Shown here one piece after another: positions 33,355-43,969 of a stretch of DNA of 64,000 nucleotides. A program made the position numbers and the translations under genes. Source of the stretch: Chaetoderma sp. LZ-2023a (taxonomy: Eukaryota > Mollusca > Caudofoveata > Chaetodermatida > Chaetodermatidae). Numbering within the stretch: position 1 is the stretch's first letter; every line of letters begins with the position of its first letter. The stretch spans positions 77,633,579 through 77,697,578 of the forward strand of contig CM067367.1 of NCBI GenBank assembly GCA_034401795.1. The letters are read 5' to 3'. Under the pieces are notes generated by a model that saw only the letters and a program-made list of their open reading frames with translations, did no database searches and was not told the DNA's origin.

Positions 33355-33724
33355 CAACTACTGCAACAAGCACATCATCATTAACAACATCATTAACAAC
33401 AACAAGAAAAAACCCAACAACAACAATAGCAGCAACAATAACAATGACAATGACAACGATTACAATACGACGACCACCACCACCACCACCACCACAAGCA
33501 CCACCACCACCACAAGCAACACCAACAACGACAACAACCTCAACAACAACAACAACAACAATAATAAATATAATAATAGTAATAATAATAAATAACAACA
33601 ACGATTACACCGACGCCAACACCACCACCACCACCACCAACAACAACAACGACAACGACGACGACGACGACGACGACAACAACAACAACACCGACAACAA
33701 CAAGTAGAACGGCAACAACGACAA

Positions 33725-33773
<49 letters not shown>

Positions 33774-33776
33774 AAC
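33355..33776. repeat. Complex trinucleotide array (CAA/CAC/GAC/AAT)
   Basis: Blocks of ACAACA, CACCAC, GACGAC and AATAAT over 420 bp. The open frames it generates on both strands (poly-Thr, poly-Val and others) are artefacts. Confidence 0.9.
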
Positions 33777-34079
33777 TGAAATATAGATATCAACTGCACA
33801 AATTGGACAATACACTATTTCCCTCACATGCTATGATAAATAGAGGTGTGAATAAAGAGAACGGAGGCGGAAGCTGAAACTCATTCTTATTTATGAATAA
33901 ATATAAAAGAAACCGCACTAAACTAAGATCGTTCAATTATTCGTATTAAAATAACGCCTTAGAAAACGGTGTAGGGGTTTGAAGAATTTTGTGGGAGATG
34001 GTTTAATTGGAATTTACCTGAGTAAATTGAAGACATGCCGTCACTGGGCGGTAGTACCAAGGTATGTACTATATTATAA
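33777..34079. other. No feature recognised
   Basis: Short AT-rich non-coding interval. Confidence 0.4.
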
Positions 34080-34200
34080 TAAGTAAACAATATACTCTAA
34101 TTTGGCGGTGAGTTGTCGCTGCCATAGGCACTAACAGCACCCAATCAAATTAGTTTCAAAACATTCAATAGCTTACTTTGATTTTAAATTTAGATTCTAC
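34080..34200 (+). mobile_element. Family A copy, palindrome and right edge
   Basis: TCTAATTTGGCGGTGAG, TTGTCGCTGCC, ATAGG, CACTAACAGCACCC, AATCAAATTAGTTTC. Confidence 0.6.
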
Positions 34201-34313
34201 AAATTCAGCTTTCAAAGTTCCAAACCGGTTCCATTGAGCGGAAAAAAGTTGGAGGTTCTAAGCCCGTCCAACGCTTTACACTCAATACAATTAAATAGAA
34301 TTGAAGGTAAAAT

Positions 34314-34328
34314 GGGGGGGGGGGGGGG
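34314..34328 (+). repeat. G15 homopolymer
   Basis: Fifteen consecutive G, the longest of five G runs of ten or more on the plus strand of this window. Nothing coding nearby. Confidence 0.95.
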
Positions 34329-34744
34329 TCGTTCTATTTTTGCCCAAATTATGACGGCTTTGTGATGATCATTTGTGGTAAATAATCAGAATCCTTTTCC
34401 ATCTCTAAATCTATTTCCTTTATCATTCAGCGATTCTCTTTCCATGGCGACAATATTTTTTGACCAGGGTGCTGATAGTTTTGAACAAAGTTGGCGTTAA
34501 ATTATTAATATCTTTTCAAACTAGTTCGACATTTGTGTTGTTATTAAATCGGACATAATTTTGAATTTGAGTTAGTATTTTTTAAATATGTTGCAGATGG
34601 TTAAAGAATATGTCATGTGAATTTATTAACAAAAGTCATTGAGTATAATTTAAGAATTCTACCATTCCAGCTTAGAATTGCGACAAATCCAGCGTCTCTA
34701 ACCCTGACCCTTTGAACTCTGAATTCTCAGAATCTCAATTTCAG
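34329..34744. other. No feature recognised
   Basis: AT-rich non-coding interval. Confidence 0.4.
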
Positions 34745-35040
34745 GGTAATTATACATCTACCTATACAAATCTGGCTGGAACTTGTCGCTGCTATAGGTA
34801 AACAACTAGACAGTATAAGCTGATCAATATTTTGAAACGAATTTGAATTGGCGGCTGCTGTTGCCTATGGCACAAACAGTCCCGGTCAAATAAAGTTCAC
34901 AATATTCAACAGAATATTTATTACATTGTAAACGAATTTTCGAATTCGTTGCCGAAAGTGGGTCCATTTTAATCCTTTAAGCCATGCATAATATTCTGTT
35001 AAATATTCTGAACCTAGTTTTACTGGGAGCTATGGCTATC
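34745..35040 (-). mobile_element. Two overlapping family A relics
   Basis: First, palindrome at 34828-34915 (ATATTTTGAAACGAATTTG, GCGGCTGCTGTTGCC, TATGGC, ACAAACAGTCCC, AATATTCAACAG). Second, 34988-35037 has only a left arm (TGTTAAATATTCTGAACC, TTTTACTGGGAGC). Confidence 0.6.
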
Positions 35041-35314
35041 TTAGGCGACCAGGCAGGGTGCACGGTAGGGAATCGCCATTGCTAGTCTTACTTGATATTA
35101 TTAACAATTTCATGTTACCGGACGAATATATATAATAGTTCAATATGCAGTGGACTATGAATGTCTGTGGCCTACTGACAAAATTTCTAGGGCCTCGCGC
35201 ATAAGGGGGGGGGGGGCTCGCGCTTTGACCAACACATATTTTACGGGGTTTTAAATAGGCTACGTAACGCAACGAAGAGTCATCTAGACAACGGTAATAC
35301 AATCGTCTTAATTA

Positions 35315-35420
35315 ATGTCCATTTGCGCCCCCAAAGACGAGTATTTTCTGAAAGTTTACCACTGGAATGACTGGATCGGTAATCGAGCCAGTTAGTCAAG
35401 TCTATTGGTCTTAAAAAGTT
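35315..35420. mobile_element. Family B partial copy
   Basis: AATGTCCATTTGCGCCCCC, then TACCACTGGAATGACTGG and TCGAGCCAGTTAGTC. The right outer arm is lost. Confidence 0.7.
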
Positions 35421-35454
35421 ATAATTTTCTTGAAAATTTTTGGCCAATTAGTAA

Positions 35455-35604
35455 CTAATAAAATTCTGTTTTGGATTCATTCCTAACGGGATTCTCAATT
35501 CTTAGTTTGCTTGCATCTATTGGGAGAAGTTCGTCAAGGGGTTTCTTTTCCTCATCTTTGAAGTCCACACTGTCGGCATATTCCATCCATAGCGACATAT
35601 CCAT
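35455..35604 (-). CDS. Unrecognised short open frame (49 codons), possible exon fragment
   Basis: Reads MDMSLWMEYADSVDF, KDEEKKPLDELLPIDASKL, RIENPVRNESKTEFY. Composition is protein-like (balanced charged residues, no low complexity), unlike neighbouring frames. Upstream there is no clear promoter or acceptor. It may be a transposon or host pseudogene fragment; family not recognised. Confidence 0.3.
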   Translation of the reverse strand: MDMSLWMEYADSVDFKDEEKKPLDELLPIDASKLRIENPVRNESKTEFY

Positions 35605-36019
35605 GTCCGAAAAGGACAAAGTGTAGCTTTATAAAGAGAACAAACGATATTTTAAAGAATTTTCAAATAGATTACGCAATATGAAAGCCCAAATCCCTAA
35701 AACAGATCTGAAAAATGTTAAAAATCATACACATACGGAATGTGTGCCAGTTTCTCAAGAAAGCCTTATTAAATGAAGTGGCAAGCTATGCTATGGAACG
35801 TGATTTCAGAATCTTAGCAAAGATAAGCAAACATGAGGAATTAAATAATCCAATTTCAGTTGTCACGGAGCGAGCCTCCCTGTAGTGCTCAATTCCGCAA
35901 TTCAAATTGGAAAGTTGTTGTCTAGGGGTTAAATATCGGTAAGATCTACCGTTAATCAATTCATTTGATCCGAATTGCTTAACTAAACCGAAGTTAAGTC
36001 AATGGAATTATGACTCAAA
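35605..36019. other. No feature recognised
   Basis: AT-rich non-coding interval. Confidence 0.35.
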
Positions 36020-36390
36020 TGAATTCAAGATGGTGGTTGACAGAATCAAGAGACGCAAGATGGCGGTCTCTTTTTCAAATTGACTCAACATGGTAACATC
36101 ATCTTTCGAAGATCCAATATGATGACTTCTTGACGTCAGAATGACCTTATAGGGCGATCTCAATATCCAAGAAGATACAGGGTTACGAAATGGAAAACCA
36201 ATCTGAAGTGTAAATCCATCGGAGACCCAAGATGGCCGCCAATGACAATTCTAGGATTTACCAGACGTCGACTGATGTTAAGTTAATATGACGTAATTTA
36301 TGATTGGACCATCTCGATGAACTTGGAAATCGAATGAGGTGTGAATATTATGACGTAATCATAAAGTGTGTAAAGATGGCGGACTGTCAA
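36020..36390 (+). repeat. Cluster of CAAGATGGCGG-like motifs
   Basis: CAAGATGGTGG (about 36027), CAAGATGGCGGT (36055), CAACATGG (36086), CAATATGATG (36116), CAAGATGGCCGCC (36228) and AAAGATGGCGGA (36372). The core AAGATGGCGG matches the YY1/TISU motif. The spacing is irregular, so this may be a decayed repeat of the CAAGATGGCGGCC type. Confidence 0.5.
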
Positions 36391-36689
36391 TTCCTACTTG
36401 GATGACTCATTGAACGACCCGTCGAGATTAAATTCTATGGTCCTATCTCAACGGTCGATGAATTGGTTGTTAATCAAGAATTTGGATTGGATATCCCAGA
36501 CAAAGTTTTAAATTATTAATTCCTAAGAACGGAATTAAACTAACTGGATATCATTGTTGGCAGCGAAAGCGACTGTGCAATTGATGATATTTTTAATTGA
36601 AATGATGTACATATATTAAATATTTTTAACAACTGATATTGGTATCCGTTTTTCTTTGTCTAACGCATTCTAGGAATAAAAGATTAATA
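36391..36689. other. No feature recognised
   Basis: Non-coding interval with no motif of note. Confidence 0.35.
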
Positions 36690-36760
36690 TGAAAATTTAC
36701 TACTGGAATGATTCATTCATCACCGAATTTCATTATAAGTGTGGTAGTCAGTATACCATT
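36690..36760. mobile_element. Family B fragment
   Basis: TTTACTACTGGAATGATTCA, then CACCGAATTTCATTATAAGTG: palindrome eroded. Confidence 0.4.
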
Positions 36761-37185
36761 AAGTAATTACTAACCTATACTAACTAAATAATTAAGATGA
36801 ATAGTATATTATGTTTTGTGTTTGTTGGTGTAATGTCATACCAAAATCTACATATCTTTCGTAGAGACGTAAAGACTGTAGCCCATCATAGTTGAGTTGC
36901 TTGACCCTGGAGAGATGGTCGAAGAAGATGATCCGAAATAGGTCGTGCGAATCCGGAATAATAATCGATATATATGTATGATATAAACACAGGCACATGA
37001 ATATAAGGAGCGTGACGTCACTGGTGACGTCACTGGTGAAACATATAAGAGCAACGCCCAATGTGGGCGTTAAAGCACAATGACGTTAAACGAAATGGAG
37101 ATCCAGAGGTGATTCGTTGAAGACTATCCTCGGATGACTGCTGTTAAGAATCGAGTCGCGAAATGTAATTCGAAGAAGACTACTG
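36761..37185. other. Non-coding interval with duplicated CRE
   Basis: TGACGTCA occurs at 37013-37020 and 37025-37032, 12 bp apart in a tandem GGTGACGTCACT. Otherwise nothing recognised; this is the target into which LINE X copy 2 inserted. Confidence 0.5.
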
Positions 37186-37196
37186 AAGAAGGTTCA

Positions 37197-38198
37197 ACGC
37201 GCAACGAGCCCACATCCTTTTCAATCAACTTCAAAGATTCTAAAATTCTACCGTCAACTGATCATAAGCACCTCGGCATTACCTTTAATAACAAAGGGAA
37301 TTGGCTTAACCATGTGAGTAATCTCATAGCAAACGCTCAACACAAACTCTCCTTACTGAAAGGTCTAAAATATATTCTAGACCGTAAATGTGTACAAAAC
37401 ATTTATTAGACCATCTTTAGAATATGCAGATGTTGTGTGGGACAATATTCCACAATATCTTGCAATTCGGTTAGAGGATATCCAAAAAGAACGGTATGTG
37501 GAATGACACGTAGTGCGAGCACTGAAGACCTGTACTTAGAAACAGGCATCGAAACCTTGTCAAGTAGACGTGATTTTCATAGATTATCTTATGCTATTTA
37601 AAATTATTAACGGGATGACCTGTGAGGGTCTGGTCAACCATCTTCCCACACTATCCAAGCACGAAATCCTTACAATATCCGTTATCCGAATTTCTTCACT
37701 CCATTCCACTGCCGTACTGAGCTCTTCTATGGATCCTTTTTCCCAGCAACCGTCCGCGCCTGGAATATGCTTCCTGTGCCGGTGAGAGATTATGTAACTC
37801 TTCTAGAATTTAAAGGCAAACTCAAGGCTATGTCCCCCATACGACAACCCCCTGAGTGGTATTACGTAGGCCCGAGGTTTGCCAACATAATTCTATGCAG
37901 GCTACGAAACGGTTGTAGTTCTTTAAACCGACATCTATTTGACAACTTTCTGTCGGAATCTGCCAGTTGTTCTTGTGGGCACAATGATGAATCTACAAAC
38001 CACTACCTCTTACATTCTGCCCTTTTTAACGAGCAAAGAGTCGTTTTCCAAAATCAGCTTGCCTTGAACGATATTTCTCTTGCTAATCTTACGGTCAACC
38101 AGCTTCTATACGGGACTTACACTGCCAAATTGGAAATGAACAAACTGATCTGTAATACGGTATGTCAATACATAATTAACACCAACCGCTTTCAGTAG
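37197..38198 (+). pseudogene. LINE X reverse transcriptase, C-terminal part
   Basis: Reads TDHKHLGITFNNKGNW, AQHKLSLLKGLKYIL, then after a frameshift near 37395 FIRPSLEYADVVWD, then GMTCEGLVNHLPTLSKH, FPATVRAWN-like remains, and in a third frame KGKLKAMSPIRQPPEWYYVG, NGCSSLNRHLFDNFL, CSCGHNDESTNHYLLHS and INTNRFQ (stop 38196-38198). This is the thumb and C-terminal zinc-ribbon-like region of a Jockey-superfamily polymerase; the last zinc ligand is Ser here but Cys in copy 1. At least two frameshifts. Confidence 0.85.
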
Positions 38199-38499
38199 CT
38201 TCCCGTTCGCGAACTTATAGTGTAAGGGGTAAATGGACAGCAACCCAACACGTACAGGTCGGGGCGAAGGCAGCACCTAGAGCTCACCTCTGCTTTTCTT
38301 CCATTTGATCTTATTCCTCGCTCTCTCTATCTCTCACCCTCTCTCCCCTCCTCCCCCCTCTCTCTTTCTCGGTCTTTCTTCCTACTCTCCCCACCTCATA
38401 CTCAACATCCACACACTTATGCACACTAATAGACTACAATTAATTAAACTATTATGATTTGCCGCCATTTTGTTTTAAAAAAGTTTTGTATAATCCGTA

Positions 38500-38587
38500 T
38501 GTGTATGGGAGACACGGGCATAAGACTGTAAGTCTTATCGTGCTTCCATCTGAACAAAAATAAAATAAAAGAAATCACGTTTAAACC
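38500..38587 (+). other. Conserved LINE X 3' hairpin, copy 2
   Basis: GTATGGGAGACACGGGC, stem ATAAGACT (38520-38527), loop GTA, AGTCTTAT (38531-38538), CGTGCTTCCATCTGAAC, then TTTAAACC. Perfect 8-bp stem. Confidence 0.7.
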
Positions 38588-38604
38588 AAGAAGGTTCATT
38601 GGCG

Positions 38605-38695
38605 GGTTCTGGAGGATAAGTGGTTCCCCATGGCTGACTTGAACCCGGAGCCGGCAGGCGTGATGGTAGGTGAGCTACTGAGTTGTCCCTAGGGC
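38605..38695 (-). repeat. tRNA-derived SINE-like fragment
   Basis: On the minus strand: AACTCAGTAGCTCACCTACC (A-box-like) and GGGTTCAAGTC (B-box-like) at tRNA spacing, then CAGCCATGGGGAACCAC. Body short or absent. Immediately downstream of the LINE X insertion. Confidence 0.4.
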
Positions 38696-39379
38696 GTGGA
38701 GAGGTGTTTGATAGCTGAATGTCTATTGAAATGTGATCGCAGATCAGGCAAAAATGGTCGACCGATCGATTACCTCAGTTCTCTTGTAGATTTCTTGGCC
38801 TCCTCCATAGGAATCAATTACGGCACCTAGGACTATCACTACTAATTCAACTTAATATAAAACGTTGATATTCAACTACTTGGCATTATAACTTAGCTTG
38901 TTCCTCTTAAAAGGAAACACTACCGCTCACATAAAATAATAAGAAGAAAACTTTTTAAAAACTTCACATTTGAAGACCAGACACATCTCGCTGGTTTCAC
39001 GCCTGCACAGACGCTAATCTTGCTATTCACTGACACATGCTTTGGTGGCGATTTTCGCGCCGAGAAGCATGTATAATGCCATATATGGACGTTGACTGAT
39101 CAATCATAGTATTGAGTGATCACTCAACCCTATCGAAATCAGACAAAATAGTCTATCGTGTCAGATTAACATTCTTACGCCCATAAGCAATTTATAAGCG
39201 GCCGTATTCAAATTTTAATTTTGTTTGTGACGCCATCAACTTAAAGTTGACGCGTCTCTTCTTACACAGTAGATAAGATAAACTCTGCTACATACCAGCT
39301 TAAAAACACTAAAGCGTATGGCACTGGCCTAATAATAAACAAATTTCTAAAACATCGAAAGGACTCATGCTACAGCTAT
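38696..39379. other. No gene recognised
   Basis: Non-coding interval; possibly the decayed upstream part of the following LINE. Confidence 0.35.
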
Positions 39380-40163
39380 ATACATAATTATTCAACGCAA
39401 TTTATAATATATATAAAATATAAATGGCAAACACCTAATAAAGCATACAAAGAAATAAAGTCTACATTTAGCTTTAAAAAATAATTAAAAACATTGTCAC
39501 ATAGCGAGGCTATAATGTTGCTACATTTTCGAACACTAAATCATCAACTCTCAATCGAATCCAAAAGATGGGAAGGCATTGACCGGAATGAAAGACTATG
39601 TTCGGTGTGCAAAAAACCGTTCACTTCCACTGTATTAAGTACAAGATCCCGAGACACCTATACATACCACAGTATTTTGTAAAACAAATCACTACAGAAA
39701 ATAACACAAGGCTTGTTTAGAATATTCAACAAGCCAATGCTTATTAGGTTGTGTAAACATCTGAGGTTATCGAAAAAGAAAAACACAAATTGGCATTACT
39801 AATGGGAAAACAATCTCAGAAATATAGGGCGAAGGATGATGATATAATACAAGAGAGAGGACAACACAAAGCGTATGACAACACCGGAAATTGCTGACAA
39901 CATAAGGATTAGCGTGACACCATTGAAGATTACTATGACACAATTAACTATTACTATGGCGGCATTAACAATTACGCTGAGAAAATTAGCGAAACAAACT
40001 ATTACTTTGAAAATATCGACGATTACTGCGACAAGAAGGATAACTCAGAACATTACTGCTAATGTAAATTTCTACCGCCTCAAATATAATAATTTCATTG
40101 TACACCTCATATGCCAAAGGAATTTGACCTGAGAGAATAAAGATAACTGAAACTGAAACTGAT
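39380..40163 (+). pseudogene. LINE Y reverse transcriptase tail with a 3' microsatellite end
   Basis: 39494-39680 reads SHSEAIMLLHFRTLNHQLS, IESKRWEGIDRNERLCSVC, the zinc-ribbon region of LINE polymerases (LR..NH.L.IE..R......R.C..C). Further blocks (YFVKQITTEN and KHKLALLMGKQSQKYRA) follow in another frame. Downstream is a 21-bp-period repeat (39889-40060), then AATAAAG and (ACTGAA)n at 40137-40163. The family differs from LINE X. Confidence 0.6.
39889..40060 (+). repeat. ATTACT minisatellite, period 21 (and 30) bp
   Basis: ATTACT-like words recur at spacings of 21, 21, 30, 21 and 30 bp, with TGACA or TGGCG after them. All spacings are multiples of three, keeping one frame open, but this is low-complexity (ITxTxLTIT) and probably not a protein. 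Confidence 0.6.
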
Positions 40164-40529
40164 GAATTTACAGTCTAATATACTTTCTGTTGAATAAGTT
40201 CAAACTAGTTGGATAACTTCGCTTTGCTAGAAATGGGAGAGGCTGGTGTGTTATGCAAAATATGTTGACTTTTCTTAGGTCCTCTTTAACATATTGAATA
40301 TGTATATTGAACTTGTGATATGTGTTCCTGATTCAACTCCATAACTAATTTTTTTAATGTATTTATAAGGCATGACATCATCATTTTTTAGATTTGCAAT
40401 TACTTTGAGACACAGTAATACGTTGATGCGTACGCCGGCTCAGCCCATCCCTTGTACGTGGGATTAAAGAACGTAAATTTGGAGACTACGAATCTGTTTT
40501 GAAGCATTTACGGCTGAAATTACTGTAAA
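40164..40529. other. No feature recognised
   Basis: Contains a weak family A edge (CTTTCTGTTGAATAAG) near 40188; otherwise nothing. Confidence 0.3.
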
Positions 40530-40835
40530 TTTTCAAAAATAATCTATGCTAAGCTTCACCCACACTTCGCCCGTTTTTTTGATCGATCGATCCCCGTGCT
40601 CCTTGACTGTCGATTTCCAGAAACCCATACAGATAAACAGTCAAATTAGTTTCAAATTATTCAACAGAATATTTATTAAATAGTAAATACATACAATTCG
40701 TACCACAACGCTTAGTCTGCCATCAATTAAAAGTTCGTGTCGAACCCACCGACATCATGAATTACGCATATTGATTATGATGTCATCCTACACGTCACGT
40801 AGTAGATGGAGGGATAAACCGGACTCATGTATTAT
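40530..40835 (-). mobile_element. Family A MITE with one palindrome arm deleted
   Basis: GCTAAGCTTCACCCACAC, ATCGATCGATCCCC, CAGATAAACAGTCAAATTAG (junction where the arm is missing), TTATTAAATAGTAAATAC, ATACAATTCGTACC and CCTACACGTCACGTAG. Confidence 0.8.
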
Positions 40836-41324
40836 TACGACACGATATACAGCAATACAAGTAAATAGCTAGCTTGAAAATAATGGATCAACGGAATAAT
40901 ATGATAAGAAGGCAACATAAAATGGCCACTTATTTGCATAAAAGTCAAGTTTGTTTAAATGTTTCCAGGGTTGAGACAAAGTGAAGGATCAATGAATGCG
41001 AGTCATTAATGCTCAGTAATAACCTGTATGTTTCGATCGCGCTAGCTTGGCTGTCGATGGCGGATCCATGTCCGCAGCAATTATCAGTCATTTTGCTGTG
41101 CTAACATTTATCTTCGTGACCTTAAGATGGAATTTTAGGAAGCAGATTCGTTAGAACGTCTTTGATCAAACGCTGCGTCGTGATAAAAACCTGCGTATGT
41201 TTTGGTGCGGTCTAGGAGTCACGTTATTCCACATGCCCAGTGCAAACACATCCAAGAAAGGAAACTCGTATGCGCAAACCTAACACATGCACACCTAAAG
41301 ACCAAAACACCAAATACAATATAT
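40836..41324. other. No gene recognised
   Basis: Non-coding interval; nothing recognised on either strand. Confidence 0.35.
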
Positions 41325-41445
41325 GATTTAATAAATATTATGTTGACAATTTTGAAACTACTGCAGCTAGAGACTGTTGTTGCAACAGGTTTCTTTGAAA
41401 TTCGTTTCAAAATATGTGGCAGCTTACCTGTATAGGTATTAGTAA
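41325..41445 (+). mobile_element. Family A copy, short variant
   Basis: TATGATTTAATAAATATTATG, TTTTGAAACTACTGCAGC, GACTGTTGTTGCAACAGG, TTCGTTTCAAAATATGTGGC, AGCTTACCTGTATAGG. The palindrome is compacted to about 70 bp. Confidence 0.65.
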
Positions 41446-41484
41446 ATTAATAACCTTACAATTCAGGGTTCGAGGGGTTAACAC

Positions 41485-41710
41485 GCACATACGCACGCAC
41501 GCACGCAAACGCGCACAAACGCGCGCACACACGCAGGCACAGAATATAAACATCAAAATGTGTATGTTGTACGGTGGTCGTCGTGGTGGTCGTCGTCGTC
41601 GTTGTCGTCGTCGTTGTCGTCGTCGTTGTCGTCGTCGTTGTCGTCGTCGTACTAGTTGTCGTCGTCGTCGTCGTTCTAATCGTCGTCGTACACGTCGTCG
41701 TACTCATCAT
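41485..41710. repeat. CGCA-rich patch and (GTC)n array
   Basis: 41485-41540 is ACGCACGCACGCAAACGCGC; 41571-41705 is an interrupted GTCGTC array. Poly-Arg, poly-Val and poly-Thr frames are artefacts. Confidence 0.85.
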
Positions 41711-42051
41711 TTCATTTATTACTATCAAGCCCGATACAATCATGGAATATGCGGACAAAACATATCTAGGCCGGTAGAAATAATAATTATACTTATCATA
41801 GTGTGTGGCTACAGAAATTATAGTAGATTGAGAATGCTACAGCTGTGCATGCAATAGGCGTGTGCATATTCTATGCAAAACAAACTTATTACATACACCG
41901 AATAGATCTTTATTTTTTCATTTGTGCAATTTATTCTCTAATATTCTGGAAAAACTGGTATCTGGGGATTTCATCTTTTAAACATTAACCGTTCACAATC
42001 TGATGGCAATATTACATCTTTTAAAGTGTCAATATCAAGGCGACTGGAGTA
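41711..42051. other. No feature recognised
   Basis: AT-rich non-coding interval. Confidence 0.35.
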
Positions 42052-42122
42052 GATATTTTAACAAATTTGGCGGACGATGTTGCTGTCGTAGACAGAATCA
42101 TCTTCCACCAAATTTGTTGGAA
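42052..42122. repeat. Palindrome of a distinct type
   Basis: TTTAACAAATTTGGCGGACG, ATGTTGCTGTCGTAGACAGAATCAT, CTTCCACCAAATTTGTTGG: the arms CAAATTTGG and CCAAATTTG pair, and the centre resembles family A (GTTGCTG..GACAG). It may be a distant relative of family A. Confidence 0.45.
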
Positions 42123-42565
42123 AAAGAATAGCAGTTAATCTTTTAAATTAATTTGAAAACCTAAAATTTGGCATCGGTGTAGTAAAGGTTAAAGAGGATT
42201 TTTCGATGCAGCATCGATTCCATTACCGGCTTCGCAGTTTTTCTTACCACTCGGTGTTCATGCAGCGTCTTGCCTCTAACGAACAATAGGTTTAAAATTC
42301 GAAAATGGTGGTTTATCGAGTGTCTAACAGTTAGCGGGTTCATATTTAAGGAACAGTGTTAGCTGTCAGGGTGGAAGGGGGTAAGCGTTTACTATTCACA
42401 TTTTGACTTAAATGCTTATATGCACAGCCGAAGGTTGCCTTTTGTGTGGCTATATTTCGTGAACACGTATTTCTCCATGTTACTTGTAATAAGTACCAAT
42501 GTGTTTCGCATGATATAACACATTTCCCAAATCTAGTACAACTGGTCATATATATATATTGATTG
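42123..42565. other. No gene recognised
   Basis: A 60-codon minus-strand frame (42161-42343) has protein-like composition (RKTAKPVMESMLHRKILFN) but no recognised family. Confidence 0.3.
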
Positions 42566-42746
42566 TGCACAAACAGGGCCAAGACAATCTCCCCTTTTTT
42601 CTCTCTTTATCTACACCCACCCCACCCCCTCTCATTCTCTCCCGCTTTTCATCTCCTTTTACCCTTCCGCCAATTCCGCCTCTCCGCGCCTCGCTTCTCG
42701 GCCATTCTCTATCTCTATCCCAACATTCTTCTCCTCACAGACAGCC

Positions 42747-42821
<75 letters not shown>

Positions 42822-42838
42822 CTCTCTTTCTCTCTCTT
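42566..42838. repeat. CT-rich tract with (CT)n core
   Basis: Pyrimidine-rich for 270 bp, with perfect CT repeats at 42750-42811. It resembles the CT-rich LINE X 3' UTRs, but the terminal hairpin is absent here. Confidence 0.8.
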
Positions 42839-43194
42839 GTAGCACAAAATGTCGAGTTTACTGACACACAGGACAAAGATTTCTATGCGGAAATCTTCAT
42901 TTATAGCAAGATATTCTAGAAAGATAATTAAATGGGTTGTTAATGCCCCATGTATATCACACATATATTGTATCTTTATGCTATTTTTAACATTACGCGA
43001 ACGCGAATCGTACAAGCAATCGAACACGAATCACTGTCCGACTCAATAGAAAGCACCATTTAGCGGTTCTCGGCACACATTTTGCCAACACTGTTGTACT
43101 GCATGTGTGAGAAAACCCGGTTCGTACGTATTGCACACATTCAATGCTATAATGTCCTTAACAAATTGAACTGGATGCGAAGACCCGTAGCCAA
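42839..43194. other. No feature recognised
   Basis: Non-coding interval. Confidence 0.35.
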
Positions 43195-43335
43195 TTTAAT
43201 GAATATTGTGTTGAATATCTTTTTAACTAAATTGACTTGGAAGTATTGCTACCTATGGCGGTAACAGGTTCTTGTCAAATTAGTTAAACACGTCATGTTA
43301 AATTCGTTTAAAATATTAAACAACTTACCTATACT
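43195..43335 (+). mobile_element. Family A copy, GGTTC subfamily
   Basis: TTGTGTTGAATATCTTTTTAA, TTGACTTGGAAG, TATTGCTACC, TATGGCGGTAACAGGTTC, TTGTCAAATTAGTT. Close to 24742-24890 in its centre. Confidence 0.65.
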
Positions 43336-43447
43336 TACCCATGCGGGTACAGTGTCTATACTTACATAGGCGGGTACATTGTAACTGGGATTCTGGGAAA
43401 ATCCACGTTCTAAAATGTCATTTGACTTCGTTTTGGTTGGGTGAAAT

Positions 43448-43850
43448 TCACCTTTCCAGAATATCTATCATCATATGACGTCATAATCAACTACGTGATG
43501 TGTAGAATGACATCATAATGAATGACGCCATGAATGACGTCGGTAAGTACGTTACGAAAGCATATTTGAAGACGGGCTATGCGTTGTTGTACAAATTGTT
43601 TGTCTTGACTATTTAATACATATTCTGTTGAATATTTTGAAACTGATTGGACTGGGCGCTGTTGTTGCCATAGGCAGAAACATCACCCAGTCAAATTAGT
43701 TACAAAATATTCAACAGCTTCCCTGTATAATTTTCAGGAAATTGATAGCTAGGGAATTCGGGGTTCGATCAATCCCAACACGGCGAGGTGTGGGTGGAGC
43801 TTAGCTAGTGATTGGCGTGGCATAGCTAAAATGGAAAGGTCCATTGAGAT
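43448..43850 (+). mobile_element. Family A palindromic MITE, full length
   Basis: Left end CACCTTTCCAGAATATC, right end ATGGAAAGGTCCATTG (43833-43848). CREs at about 43478, palindrome 43627-43712 (TGTTGAATATTTTGAAAC, GGGCGCTGTTGTTGCC, ATAG, GCAGAAACATCACCC, CAAAATATTCAACA), then AGGTGTGGGTGGAGC. With 4906-5240 and 21985-22404 it best defines the family. Confidence 0.9.
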
Positions 43851-43969
43851 ACCTGGCTGATCATGTTTTAGGATAATGAATTAACCCAGTGTGAATGCAT
43901 ATGGCCCAGCTGCTGAGAAATCACATACGGATCCTTCAATAATCGAGTCCTTCTATGATGAATTCCGCT

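Larger units (their letters stand above)
37186..38598 (+). mobile_element. LINE X copy 2: 5'-truncated insertion with an 11-bp target duplication
   Basis: AAGAAGGTTCA occurs at 37186-37196 and 38588-38598, bounding the element (37197-38587). It is the longest of the three copies, starting further upstream in the polymerase gene. The 3' UTR has CT-rich DNA (38300-38395) and the same terminal hairpin and TTTAAACC end as the other copies. Confidence 0.9.

Noticed and set aside
33329-33827. Poly-Val, poly-Leu and poly-Thr frames
   Set aside because: Trinucleotide array artefacts on both strands.
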